In this document: positions 12,101 through 23,405 of the stretch, in pieces
Numbering within the stretch: the first letter of the stretch is position 1
How the letters are laid out: every line of letters starts with the position of its first letter
Assembly (NCBI RefSeq): GCF_937616625.2
Contig: NC_065572.1
Coordinates: 67,888,653-67,952,652, forward strand
Length of the DNA: 64,000 nt
Reading direction: 5' to 3'
Source: Mercurialis annua
Lineage: Eukaryota > Streptophyta > Magnoliopsida > Malpighiales > Euphorbiaceae
Notes under the pieces: generated by a model
The model's input: only the letters and a program-made list of their open reading frames with translations
Told to the model about the DNA's origin: nothing
Databases searched by the model: none
Program-made: the position numbers and the translations under genes

Positions 12101-15100
12101 TTGTAATGGATGCCTTCAATAACAACTCTTTGCTTTGTAATATTATCAGTTTGATAGCACATGACTACTTTAGTTTAATTGAGATGCATATATGTTGTTT
12201 TAATTACGATAGAAAATCTCATGTGGTAGCATATGACTATTTTAGTTTATCTAATTGGTTGGGGCATGTCCCTCCGATTATCAAATTTTATATACTGACT
12301 GATCAATCAGCTTTTGATTAATAGAAATTTTTATTTCAAAAAAAATGAATGAAAAAGATAGTTGGATTGCATAACAATATGTTATATAAAATATAAAATT
12401 AGAATTAAAGGTCAATCCGGTTTTTTAACTTATGTCTGAGGGTCCAATAAATCATTTGTAACTTTTGTAGTCAATTAGATTCTTAGACTCGTGTGTTGGG
12501 ATCACATAAGTTATTTTAACTTTTTAGTCAATTAGATCTCAAAGTCTCTTAATTTAGGTCAAGTAATTCATGATCTATACGCGCGACTTATTTGATCTCT
12601 ATGACACAAGTTTGAGGATCTAATTGACTTAAATGATATATTTTATCATGATACACAAATTTAAAGATCTAATTGACCAAAAAAAATTAAAAGCGACTTA
12701 TTTGATTTGAAATATAAGACCGAGTTGATGCTTTATTTGATAAAATTAAGTAATTTATGGGAAAAAGGTACAAAAAACCCCTCAAGATTTCCCTAAAATA
12801 TATATCAGTCCTTTTTCTTTTGCTAGGTATAAAAAAAACCCCTTATTGTTTAAAAATTGAACAATAAAACCGACCAAAATTTTAAAATCAGACAAACAAA
12901 CCATTCAGTTAAATATACAATTAGCGAAGTCAAATCGGTTAAGAAAAAATTTAAAAATATCCTTAATATTTACAATATATCTCAAATTAGTCCTTTATAA
13001 TATTTTATTTAAAAAATATTAAAAGATATTAATAATTTTTTTTAAAGGACCTCCAGCGAGCTTGCTAGAGGTCATCTTCCGGTCTGTTCTCAAAAGAGAA
13101 CTGACCTCAATGATATTTTTTGAGAACAGACTGGATCTATTCTTAAAAGAGAACAAAATCAGTATGTTCTCAAAGTGAACGTACCTCTGTTCTCTCAAGA
13201 GAGATTTTCATCTGTTCCGGTGAAGGTCTCTGAGAGAACATACGGTCTTTGATGGACCGGCGGTGGTTCGATTGTTGCGGAAAAAGCCGGTATCGATTGT
13301 TCGATTTTTCAAATTAAAATTTAATTAAGTTTTAACTAAATTTAATTTCATTTTAATTAGACTTTAATTTAATTTAATATAATTGTAGTTAGGTTTTATT
13401 GGTTTTTAATTTATTTAACCGAGTTTTGATAGATTTAATTAAATTTTGAAAGATTTAATTGGATTTTGATTAGTCAGATATAATTGATTGGTTCGTCTAA
13501 TTTGGTTTTAATTGATTTTAACAAAAGAATTAATTAATTAGAGTTATAACTTAGTAAGAAGAGAGTGAAATAATGTTAATAATATTATAAATATAAAACT
13601 GGTAAATATTTTAAACATTAAGATTATTTTAATTTTTTTTTTCTATAAATTTATGAGTGACATGTTAGCAATTAACGTTGGTTTTTAACTTTGATGGACG
13701 AAAGGGATTTTTTGTTCGCTAAAAAAACTGAGATGGCTTTTTTATACTCAAAAAAAGAAAAAAGACTGATCTGTACTTTTGGAAAATCTCGAGGATTAAT
13801 TTTTTTATACTTTTTGCCTATTTTGTTTCTTTTTTTGTCAAGGAATTTTTGCCTATTTTATAACAGGCATATTAATCATAAATTCAACAGAATTAATCAA
13901 ATAAATAAAAGTTGTTAAAAAAATCAAATAAATAAATAAACCTGGTTAAAAACCGGAACTAGGTTAGCAACGTTGCAGACCATGAAAGCTTCACCAGGTT
14001 GGAAGTTGAGCACATTTGAGGGGCTAACTCGAGAGTCCGAGCATGCAAATACCAGAAACTGCATCCATAAATTAATATAATTAGCCATAATATTCATATA
14101 TACCCATAATTTTAATCTGTTAGTCAAATATATTATATTTTTAAAATCTTATTATATTTATCGTTATTTTTTCGACCTTTGTCAAATATACACCCAATCA
14201 GTTTGGATATAATGTACCACGATGCTATAAACGTCTATATGTATAAAATTAATCTTACACGCCGCATATAACATCTCGTCATACCGGCTTCAAATCGATT
14301 GAGAATATGTTTGGCAAAAGTCGAAAAAATAATATATATGACGCGATTCTAAAAAAATATGATATATTTGGCAAAACAGCTAAGATTGTGGGTAGATATT
14401 ATCTATTAATTATCATTAATTTATTGCATTTATGAATAATTTTCCATATTCTATTCAAGAATATTATTTGTACCGTAGGATGTTGTCCTCTTGCAACGCT
14501 AGGGCTGCAACATCAAATGCACAAGTTATTAATAAAAATTTAAGTTTTCAGTCATAAGATCAGTTTTGATGACAATTAATTGTTAAATAATAGCCTTTTG
14601 ATTTAGTTTAAATTCATTTAAAAACTAATTTACACAAACTTATACTCATAGTTGTGCTTCATGAAGTAGTGAAACCCATCTGTGATCATTTTTACTGGAT
14701 CACAAGGATGGTCCTCTGGTGTCCCTTCTAAATCAGCATCCGGCTCATTATCATTCTCATCTCTGTAAATGTTTTAATGTCAGTAAAATTTAAAATTTAT
14801 AATAAATTGTTAAAATTATTTCAGATTGTATAAAGTAAAATTAATTGTTATTAAATTAATTAAAAATTACAAAAACTATAACAAATTTCAAACTTCATAC
14901 ATTTAGCTATAGTTTTAATTCAACCTATACTGTGTAGATTGAAGTTTTTCTTTCTTTAAACTTGCATTTAGGTTTGAACTCTCATAAAATATTAATTAAT
15001 CAAGAAGTCTAATAGTAAAAATAATGTTTTTAAATAAAACAAAAATGAGATGATAGATTACCCAATGACAAGCTTCTTGAGTGCTTCTATCATCGTCTCT

Positions 15101-15141
15101 TTGCTTATTAATATATGTATATCTTCTCTTATGCATATCAT
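9161..15141 (-). CDS. Beta-type carbonic anhydrase (8 exons, transposon-swollen introns)
   Basis: The zinc enzyme interconverts CO2 and bicarbonate. Exons on the minus strand: 15062-15141, 14646-14762, 14474-14504, 13942-14058, 11032-11085, 10317-10405, 9602-9707, 9161-9325. All have GT-AG borders and keep frame for 252 aa. Visible signatures: ACSDSR (zinc ligand C82, Asp-Arg dyad D84/R86), GHSDCGG (zinc ligands H142, C145), [30 protein letters not shown] and RGGYYDFV. It resembles the plant beta-CA1-4 group rather than the CA5/6 group, and has no obvious plastid transit peptide. Oddities: the usually invariant Arg of the R-N-V/I-A-N motif is Cys104. Exon 3 is only 31 nt and gives a segment about five residues shorter than relatives; a nearby in-frame-looking stretch (AALA) suggests a possible small frameshift there. 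The start was chosen as the ATG whose frame joins exon 2; an upstream ATG gives only a three-codon frame. The gene may be intact or decaying. Confidence 0.82.
9749..10066. mobile_element. Mutator-type MITE in carbonic anhydrase intron 6
   Basis: The 318-bp element starts GGCTTAAATGCATAAAAAAT and ends ATTAAGCC in inverted orientation. It is flanked by a perfect 9-bp duplication, TAAATGTAA (9740-9748 and 10067-10075). The centre carries three tandem aaaacggtg(t/c)cgtttta words. It belongs to the same terminal family as the elements at 1041, 21453 and 44213. Confidence 0.85.
11544..12347 (+). mobile_element. Poly(A)-tailed retroposon in carbonic anhydrase intron 4
   Basis: This 804-bp insert is flanked by a perfect 13-bp duplication, AATGAAAAAGATA (11531-11543 and 12348-12360), and ends in an A-run on the plus strand. 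Both are signs of LINE-mediated target-primed insertion. It starts with a leader-like pyrimidine-rich stretch (ctctagccctctctctttta). An open frame at 11926-12321 gives 131 aa with no family I recognise. It resembles in layout the retroposon at 46792-47430. It may be a non-autonomous LINE derivative, a SINE-like element or a retrocopied transcript. Confidence 0.7.
12408..12748. mobile_element. Probable inverted-repeat MITE in carbonic anhydrase intron 4
   Basis: The left part (taaaggtcaatccggt) and the right part (accgagttgatgcttta) are roughly inverted. The interior repeats tcaattagatc and gatctaattgac in opposite orientations. No target-site duplication was resolved, so the limits are approximate. 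Confidence 0.4.
12759..13818. mobile_element. TIR element of the GGNAAAAG family, copy 2 (1.06 kb)
   Basis: The left end GGGAAAAAGGTACAAAAAAC and the inverted right end GGCAAAAAGTATAAAAAAAT are imperfect inverted repeats. It matches the element at 6593-7683 along its length, including the palindromic ttctcaaaagagaac cluster and the ggttcgattgttgcgg phrase. No clean duplication was found. The small plus-strand frame at 13691 lies in this element and is not a gene. Confidence 0.6.
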
Positions 15142-16859
15142 TTTCTCATTGGATTGGATCTTTAAAATTTATGAATATGGGTTGCTATTTTTATAATATT
15201 ATATAAAATTATATACTCAAAAGAATATTTAAACAAAGGTAATATATTGCCAAAAGGACTCATAGTAAGTACCCACACAAACCAATAAAAATCTTGAATT
15301 AATAATAATAAAGCCTTTATAAAAAAAAGCCTTTAAAAGAAATAAAAGAAAATAGAAATGGATGAATAAATAAATCTTTCAAAATTTTAGGAAAAAATAA
15401 AATAAACAGATCACCTAGTTTTATAAGTTGATTATATATAGGATAGGAACAAATTGTATGTTAAGAGAATTTTTGCACGTATGTATGAGCATTATGAACA
15501 TTTTATTGCAGAGGGAACATTAATCACGAGAAATGTACCTCAGAGTACTTACTTTTTAAGCATCTTTACACATTAGTTTAGTGAAAATCAACACGTTTCT
15601 GTTCTTTCATTTTGGAGAGAAAATGAGAAATAGAATCAAATTAATAGTTTTTGATTTTATTTCTACGAAAGTTTTTCGGACAAAATACTGGCGTGGCAGT
15701 CGGATTATACCACATGACAATAATTCTTTACTTGTTTTTAATTGAAAATTTGTCATTTATGCATATTTTCAATTCAGCATAGAGTTTTTCAGCCATATTA
15801 TACATACATCTCAAGTATTAAAGCCAAAAAATATATATCAAGTACCAGGTATATTTTGTATTGGAAAAACTTTTTTGAAACAAAATTAAAATTTATTAAC
15901 CAAATTAAAAATAAACTAAAATTTAGTAATCAAAATCAAATGAATCAAAATTTGGTCATCAAGATGAAAAAAAAATGAGAATGATTTTCAAGTAAATATT
16001 TGTTTATTTCTCTCGTGAAAATACATTATGATTTCACTAGCATCTAAACACTTCCATTACATTTGTTGCGGTATAACAAAAACAACTTTAAAAGTTGTAT
16101 ACAACATTTTAAAGGGATAAACTCTTTAATTTTTGGAAGAAAAATCTTTTTTTTTCCTTTCTACTAGATTTTTTTTGATCTCATGTGGTTCTGATTATTA
16201 ATGTGAAAAATCGAAATGAAATCTAAAACCAAATGAATTATTAAAATGTCAAAATAAAGATTAAATTGATTTGATCAATTAAAAAAAATTACATTAACAT
16301 AATTTTTGTATCATATTACTAGTTAAAATAAAAAATGAAAATAATCCTGATTTTTATGATTACATCATAGTTTTAGGTTCTGATATTTTTATAAATTTAT
16401 TATTTACATTACAATTGATTCTTTTTAATGAAAATGTTACCTTTCCAGTTTCTTTTAGTTGATAAATATGCAAAAAAAATCCTGTAAAATGATTAGGCCT
16501 TGGGCCTAAATAACCCAAAATATGAAATTGGGCTCTTTTATTATTGTAAAACAAAGCAGTCCACAAAAAGAGATAAGGATAGAACACAATTACATAGATA
16601 TACAGATAAACAAAAATAATATTATTTGAGGCAGCGACTATACACTGAACAATAACAACAAACAAGTTACAGTGACAACTTGCTTACAGCAGCGTCACCA
16701 TAACTAGCTTCGGAATGAGCAAACACCGCCTCTGACAACCGTCGTCATCATTTTCATTATCGTCTAAGGTAAATCAAATCTCCTCTCTCTTCCATTTTTT
16801 TTCTTTTAGACCAATTTCTCACTTACGGTGTCGATTTTTGTCAACGGAAGCCATACTCT
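15142..16859. promoter_or_regulatory. Divergent intergenic region between carbonic anhydrase and PEX14
   Basis: The 1.7 kb between the two start codons must hold both promoters and 5' leaders. On the carbonic anhydrase side, TATA-like sequence (ttatataatattata, minus strand) lies at about 15195-15212. On the PEX14 side a pyrimidine-rich leader (ctcctctctcttcca) lies at about 16778-16795. No coding sequence or defined transposon is seen, apart from a small diverged region near 16470-16560 with a minus-strand open frame that I regard as chance. Confidence 0.45.
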
Positions 16860-19800
16860 ATGGCGACGGAATCTTCGTCTCCGCCTCCTCCGCCTAGCTC
16901 CTCCGACGACAAACCTCAGAATCAAGGTATGATTTGCTGGAAGATTATTGTTAGTCTTACGTTGACATTCATTGTTTTACGTTTAATCTAGTTTTCAATT
17001 TTTAATTTAATTGTTATTTATTACTCATCCTATTAGGTTTTATGTGCGTTAATTTGATGAAAATACAAGCTGTTTGTTTGTTAATCTTGCATCGGTTGTA
17101 GAACTTGAAAATATTTTATCGGCTTGGTTTTGGTTTATAGGATTAGAGGTTTTGCTTATTATGAGTGTTAAATTAGTTATCCGGAAGACTTAGTCAAGGA
17201 TGTAGTAGTAGTAATTATCCTTTTGAAACTTATAGCTACGGAGATGGCACAACCGATGAATCAGACTCAGCAATATGCCGGTGAAGATGTTACTAAACAG
17301 AGTCCGCCGTCTGTCTTTGTGAACTCGGAACCTATAAGAGAGGATCAAGTACAGAATGCTATGAAATTTCTTTCCCATCCGAAAGTCAGGGGTTCCCCTG
17401 TCATGTATAGGCGATCTTTTCTTGAGAGGAAGGGATTGACTAAGGAGGAGATTGATGAAGCTTTTCGCCGTGTGCCAGTGAGTGATTTTTGTTTAGTTAT
17501 CAGTTCTGTTTGAAGAATTCTTGAACTCAGTGTGTTCAAGTGACATGTCTATTATTTCTTGTCTCATGTGATGTTTGTTGCAAATTGAAGGATCCATCTC
17601 CGACTGCGCAAGTAACAAGTACTAGTCAAGGTATTTATTTTAATTTTTAAGTGTTGATTTATCCCCTCCATCGCAAATATATTTTTTTAACAGGAAAAAG
17701 AAGCTTTTAAATCCTTCTGTTGCTGATCCTATTTATGTTTATTTGATGATACACAATAGAGGCACAATTGAAAGCAACATCAAACGTTCAGCCGGCACCA
17801 CAAACACAAGCTCTTCAGCCTGCAGGAGCTGCTCCTGGTGCCATTTCCTCTGTGGCGAGATACCGTTTTCATTGGTATCATGCTGTTTATGCTGTAGGAG
17901 TACTAGCTGCCTCAGGTGCTGCAACAGCTGTCATAATTAAGGTGAGAAGTGTTCTCTGATTCACAAGTTCATTCAATTAGTCAAGTTTATCAATCCCTGA
18001 TATAAATTTGTTGTTCTATGGTTGGTTTTCTTATTGTACCCATTAAGCATGTCAATGTGTGTGTTAGGTTCGTAGAACTTGATAACTTAAGCTTGGTTTC
18101 ACATATTAATAACATTTTCCTTTTCAGAAATATTTTATGCCTAGATTGAAGTCTTGGATCCGTAAAGTTGTGCTGGAAGAAGAAGATGACTGCGAGAAGA
18201 AACCTGATGCAAAACCAAGTTTAGCAGAAGAGGCGGCAGCAGCTGCAAAATCAGCCGCAGCTGCAGCTGCTGATGTTGCAAAGGCAACCCAGGAAATGTT
18301 GAATTCAAAAAATGATGGTGGGATGTTCATCTTTAATTGTCTAAAGTACTTTTCTTTAATTTATCTTTTGTCCAATAATGGTACTGATTTTTCATCTATC
18401 TAATACTCTATTGTCTTCATAATTGTTAAATGTTTTTCACATTTGTCAGAGAAGAGATATTTTGAGGATTTCAAGAATTTGCTGGATGTGCAAGTGCAGG
18501 AAATGAAGTCAATGAGTACCACAATACGCAAATTGGAAGGTATTAAAATGTTGTACTCTCATCAAGTAGGCAGATTAGCTGATGTGACTAAGTTACTGGC
18601 TTACTGCCTTGTCTATCTATTCCAGCATTTTTCTCTCTCCCTCCAAGGGTGTTTTTACACATGGCATGCAATAAATAGTTAACTGCTAAGCAAATATTTT
18701 AATCAACTTTAACGGATGTACTGGCTGCTCTTTAAAACTCAAACCTGAGAAAAGGCTGTAATTAAAACCAAAGACTCTGATGGTGTAGAGCTTAGTCCAG
18801 AATCCAAAATAAATTAACAAAGAATTGAACAAACAGTCAGCTTTTAAATGAAAAGGAAAAACGTAGGAATAAGAAAATCCAACAAATTTTGCTACCTTGG
18901 CCACACTCTGAAAAAGGTCTTCTGTGTCATTGCATGATCATATGAATTTGTTTATCCTTTGTTATGACGAGTTTTTAGGCTCATTTTAGTAGTTTATGGA
19001 TGGTCGGCACACCATCTTGAATGACCTTGTGTTCTAAGGTTTCTATAGTAAAACCAAATAATAGTCATTTTTCATTGCTAGATTCTTATGTTAAATTTCA
19101 TGGAATTCCTGGAAAGATGCTTCAATAGAGGTTAGTGATTTTCATCTTTATTGCTAAACATTCACTCTTCCTGTCTGTCAGGACAAACTAATAACCTTGG
19201 AAGGACCTCTCTTAGTAATCACGAAGATTATACGCTCCCAGTGACGAATAATTCTAGGGTAAGTGGAAAATATGTTTGATTTGATTTCCATGTTAGTGGA
19301 AAGTTAATTGAGCTACAAATTCTGTGAAGTTGGGGTTAATGAAGTTGATTTTCTTGCTGATCCATTTCGTTTCCCTCAGCAACCCTATATGAATGGGAAG
19401 GTGGACTCTGACTCACGCTCAGGTTGTTTTTCAGAAATTCCAATCTTTGTTATTTGGTGTTTCTTCTTAATAATTTGGTTTTTCATATCATTTAATTGCA
19501 ATTTTGTGGATAGTGAGATCTTCCTCGCCACCCACGTCTGCTGAACCATCTGTTGCACCACACCCAAAGTCTTATATGGAGGTAAGGAGACGATAATGTA
19601 ACTTAGGAATATCGATGCATTTTTAAGTTAGTACAGCTAAACATCTGCATACAATTTTTTTATTGCTGCATGTTTATTGTCTGAATATCTTCATTTGTAA
19701 TCATTTATCAGCTGGATGGACTCTAGCATCATGTAATTGGGCAGTGTTGTATTGAATAAAACTGATGTTCCTATAATTGCTGACTTCTTTTAACTGTGTT

Positions 19801-20953
19801 GCAGATCATGGAAATGGTCCAAAGGGGAGAGAAACCTCCAAATGTCAGGGTAAAGCAGACATATTTTTCATAATGAGATTGGTTGTTTATCATGTAGCAG
19901 TTATTTTGGGATCTTACTTAAATTTTATGGAATTGCGTGCAGGAAGTCAATGATCAACCACCCAACCCTAACCAGCAAATTTCAAACCCTCGTATAGCAC
20001 CGAGAAGTAAGGTGTGCTTTTCTATAATTTTCTGTGTGCTCAGTATTCTTCCTTCTATCTCTCACACGCACACAATTTTCATTTTCTATATATCAGCATT
20101 AATCTTCTTGCAAGTGATTTGTTATATGAGTTGAAACTTTTGGAAATGTGAATCTATTTAGTATTCTAGCCCCCTTCTCGTTGTGAAAATCTTTTCTTTA
20201 TTACAATCTTCCCATTAAAGATTAAAGCATCACTATTGCTGGTGAAATATTAAAATTTACTCATTATTGCGCATACATGACTTTGAGTGTCTGTGAGAAG
20301 ATGTAATGCAACTGATTTGGTGTGATTTTTTTTGTATATTCAGATTAGTTCATAATCAACACACCTGTAATTACAACAGTATAAATCCAAACTCTGTTTT
20401 CATGCTAATCTGCTCGCTTGAGTTGTATAATCACCTGAAATGTAATAATCTCTTTGCTTCTCTCGTATAGCCTTGGGAAGCTGGTCAATCACAAAACAGC
20501 TCAAGCCAGGTGCTTCAGACTCAAATGAATGGTTTGAATTACAAGGTACAAGACAATGGAGTGACTCAGTTTGACGGTGATAGTACAGTTCCTTGGTGGC
20601 AGCGAAAAAATGCCAGAATCACAGAGATTGAAAATGAAGAAGAAAATAAGTCCGCATCTTACGGTACACAGAACAATGCACAACCAGTTCGGCGTGCATG
20701 GGTTCCTCCCCAGCCACCCCCTGTTGCCATGCCTGAGGCAGCAGAAGCCATCCGACGGCCAAAACCATCAGTTCAGAAAGAACAAGTGGAAGAAGATCCG
20801 TCTGCGTCTCTTCCAATAGATGCAACAGATGAATTGCAAAAAGTAACCAAAATAGCTGAATCCGGTGGTGTGGCAGAGGTCAATGGTGGAGCATCAGAAA
20901 TAAACACGAGTGAGATAACAGAAGAGCAAGAATACGAGTACGAAGGGAACTAA
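16860..20953 (+). CDS. PEX14: Peroxisomal membrane docking protein PEX14 (12 exons, 531 aa)
   Basis: PEX14 sits in the peroxisome membrane and docks the cargo receptors PEX5 and PEX7 with PEX13. Exons: 16860-16926, 17236-17477, 17591-17630, 17760-17941, 18128-18317, 18450-18539, 19182-19258, 19380-19422, 19514-19581, 19805-19849, 19943-20011, 20471-20953. All are GT-AG and in frame. The conserved N-terminal receptor-binding domain covers about residues 60-102 (VQNAMKFLSHPKVRGSP ... ERKGLTKEEIDEAF). A single membrane segment lies at about 157-177 (HAVYAVGVLAASGAATAV), followed by a basic patch (PRLKSWIRKVV), an Ala-rich helix and a coiled coil to about 270. The C-terminal half is Pro- and acid-rich and contains YMEIMEMVQRGEKPPNVREV and PWWQRK, both typical of plant PEX14. 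Length is close to Arabidopsis PEX14 (507 aa). A possible polyadenylation signal AATAAA is at 21127-21132. Confidence 0.95.
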
Positions 20954-21452
20954 AGGGAATTTTTTTAAAATCATCAGCTTGGCTCAAATCAAAGGCAGGT
21001 AACATGAATTTAAAAACAATTAGCTGAAAGATATTCTATATCAATCTATAAAATGATCAGTTTGGTCCACGATCATGCAGCCAAATTGAGATTGAAGCAA
21101 TAAATTTGGTGCTTATTGAATGAAAGAATAAAGTCATGAACTGTGAAAGCTCATTATGAAGTTTTGTATATAACAACTGATAATGTGTTCTTATTTTCAA
21201 GACTTGATAAAAATAGCGCTGTTTTCATACACCTAGGAATTTTCGGATGGGGCAACTAAGCACCTTGATGATGTATTGTTTTAATATTCTAATTTAATAA
21301 CTTTATTAATCGATAAAGATGATAGTAACAATATTTTGATGGCAGTGGCTTTTTATGAAAGCGGACACTTTGTATGTCACTATGATTTTTAACAATGTCA
21401 TTTGCTAGTGATATTGTTTTTATTTAGAGTTAATTTGTATAGTTTGTATATA

Positions 21453-21729
21453 AGCTTAATTGCTTAAAAAATTATTGAACTTTCGCATGTTTTGCAATTT
21501 TAACACGAATTTTTAATTTTGACAATGTTGGATACTAACTTTTGAATTTTTGTCAAAAAGTTGTCGATATGGATGCCATAATAGTGTTTTTTCATTATGT
21601 ATAGAAAACTGCTTAGTGTTTGAAATTGCAAAAAAAAAAAATAGTTCATGTATTAAATTTTTAAAATTAAAAATTTGTGTCAAAATTACAAAACACGGTA
21701 AAGTTCGTAATTTTTAAAGTAATTAGGCT
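21453..21729. mobile_element. Mutator-type MITE 0.5 kb downstream of PEX14
   Basis: The 277-bp element starts AGCTTAATTGCTTAAAAAAT and ends TAAAGTAATTAGGCT, with inverted arms. Flanks are a 9-bp duplication with one mismatch (TTGTATATA at 21444-21452, TTATATATA at 21730-21738). It belongs to the GGCTTAATT terminal family. Confidence 0.75.
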
Positions 21730-21738
21730 TTATATATA

Positions 21739-22808
21739 ATGGAAGAAAATATCGGAACCTGAAAATAGTTTATATATGATATGATGTTATTCAATAAAAG
21801 AGATGTCTCCTCGGGTATCATACTCTGAGTGGTAGGATATTATAATTTTGATATGGGTGTATAAGGTTTGATTCTTTCTATCCATTGTAAATTTGTAATA
21901 AAAGAAAAAGATGAAACATGAATAGTTTTGAGCTGCTCGTAGGCATGTTGAAATAGAGGTACTGAATTGGACTATAAGTATTTGAATGAGACTTTAGTCA
22001 GTCCAAGATTATAAATGTGAATATTCAAATCTACGAGCTGATCAATGTTGAAGGACTTGCGTTGATGTCTAAATTAATAGCATTTTTTTCCATATTCAAG
22101 TTAGCCACTTTTGACCGGCAAATACATCTTGGTTAAATGGTTAGTCTAATATTTTCATTACAGGATCAATGCATGGATTTTTAAACAATACCCTAATATA
22201 ATATCTCAAAGACATTGATGGCGTTTCAAACTGGCTGCTGATCCATTTCATTTTTAAATTAAATTTTCAAAGAAGGTTATCTTAGTTTAATTTAAATCTC
22301 ATCTTTGTTATATGTTTTTGCTGGAAAAATTAAGCATGTATATGACCTCATGCAATACAAAAAATCTACACTAAAACCCAGTCAAACGTTATGATCTTCA
22401 ACCTGGTTTTTGTCTTCATATGTTATTGTTCACTCATAATATCAAGTTATAATCTTTCAAAAAAATAAATATCAAGTTATAATAATGTATGCTTTTGGCC
22501 GACCGATTCGGCAGTCTTATATGCTTGGGATAGTATCATTATTTCTTGGGAAATGATTCTCTTGATTAGTATTTGTCCTAATGTCACGTATTCGAATATA
22601 ATATGATCCTCTTGTTGGAAGGATATAATAATTGAATTCTTATAAAATAATTTCTGAGTTCATCAGCATAAAAAAAGTTTATTGTATACATTAATGCAAG
22701 CAATCTTTTGTTTATTCTTCTTGATAGATTTTGCCTCTTATTCTTAGTGATACAATGGTATCTTTTGCAACAATCATTAACCAATGCTACAACGCCTAAA
22801 TGTTGCAC

Positions 22809-22887
<79 letters not shown>

Positions 22888-23045
22888 TCTATAAAAACAA
22901 TGCATCTATTATAATTTTTTAATTAAAAAAGAGATTTTCTTTTATTAACAAGAAAAGAAGAGAATTAGTTTGACGTAAGTTTGCATAATAATATCTTAAT
23001 CACAAATAATCAAATTATATACTTTTAAATAACATTATAAAAAGG
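21739..23045. other. Intergenic DNA with a (TA)n microsatellite
   Basis: No gene is seen. A run of about 34 TA dinucleotides followed by a T-run lies at 22811-22888. Confidence 0.6.
22811..22879. repeat. (TA)n microsatellite
   Basis: This is an uninterrupted TA dinucleotide run of about 34 units. Confidence 0.95.
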
Positions 23046-23405
23046 GCTAAACCCATTTTAAGATCCTTAAACTTTTATTTTTTAGTTCATCAAATCCTTC
23101 AACTTTTATTTAGCTTTCTCAAATCTTTAAACTTTCATTTTTTAATTTATTAGGTCTCTCAACTTTTATTTAATTTTATCAGGTCTTTAAACTTTTATTT
23201 TTTGATTCATTAGGTCCTTAAATGAAGATCCATTTAAGGACCCAATGAAGTAAAAAATAAACAATTAGGGACTTGAGAAAGGCAAATAAAAGTTGAAGGA
23301 CCTGATGAATCAAAAAATGAAAGTTTAAGGATCTGAAGAAGTCAAATAGAAGTTAAGGGATCTAATGAACAAAAAATATATAGTTTAGAGATCTCAAAAT
23401 AGGTT
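23046..23405. mobile_element. Foldback MITE whose arms are tandem arrays
   Basis: The left arm starts GGGCTAAACCCATTTTAAGA and the right arm ends CTCAAAATAGGTTTATT, its inverse. Each arm consists of four or five tandem units of about 30 bp (aaacttttattttt plus aggtcYtt or its complement). The arms meet at an almost perfect hairpin near 23218-23244 (taggtccttaaatg and catttaaggaccca). No exact target-site duplication was resolved. Confidence 0.65.

Noticed and set aside
13691..13918. 75-codon plus-strand frame in carbonic anhydrase intron 4
   Set aside because: It spans the right end of a TIR element and is Phe/Lys-rich from A/T runs. No similarity is seen.
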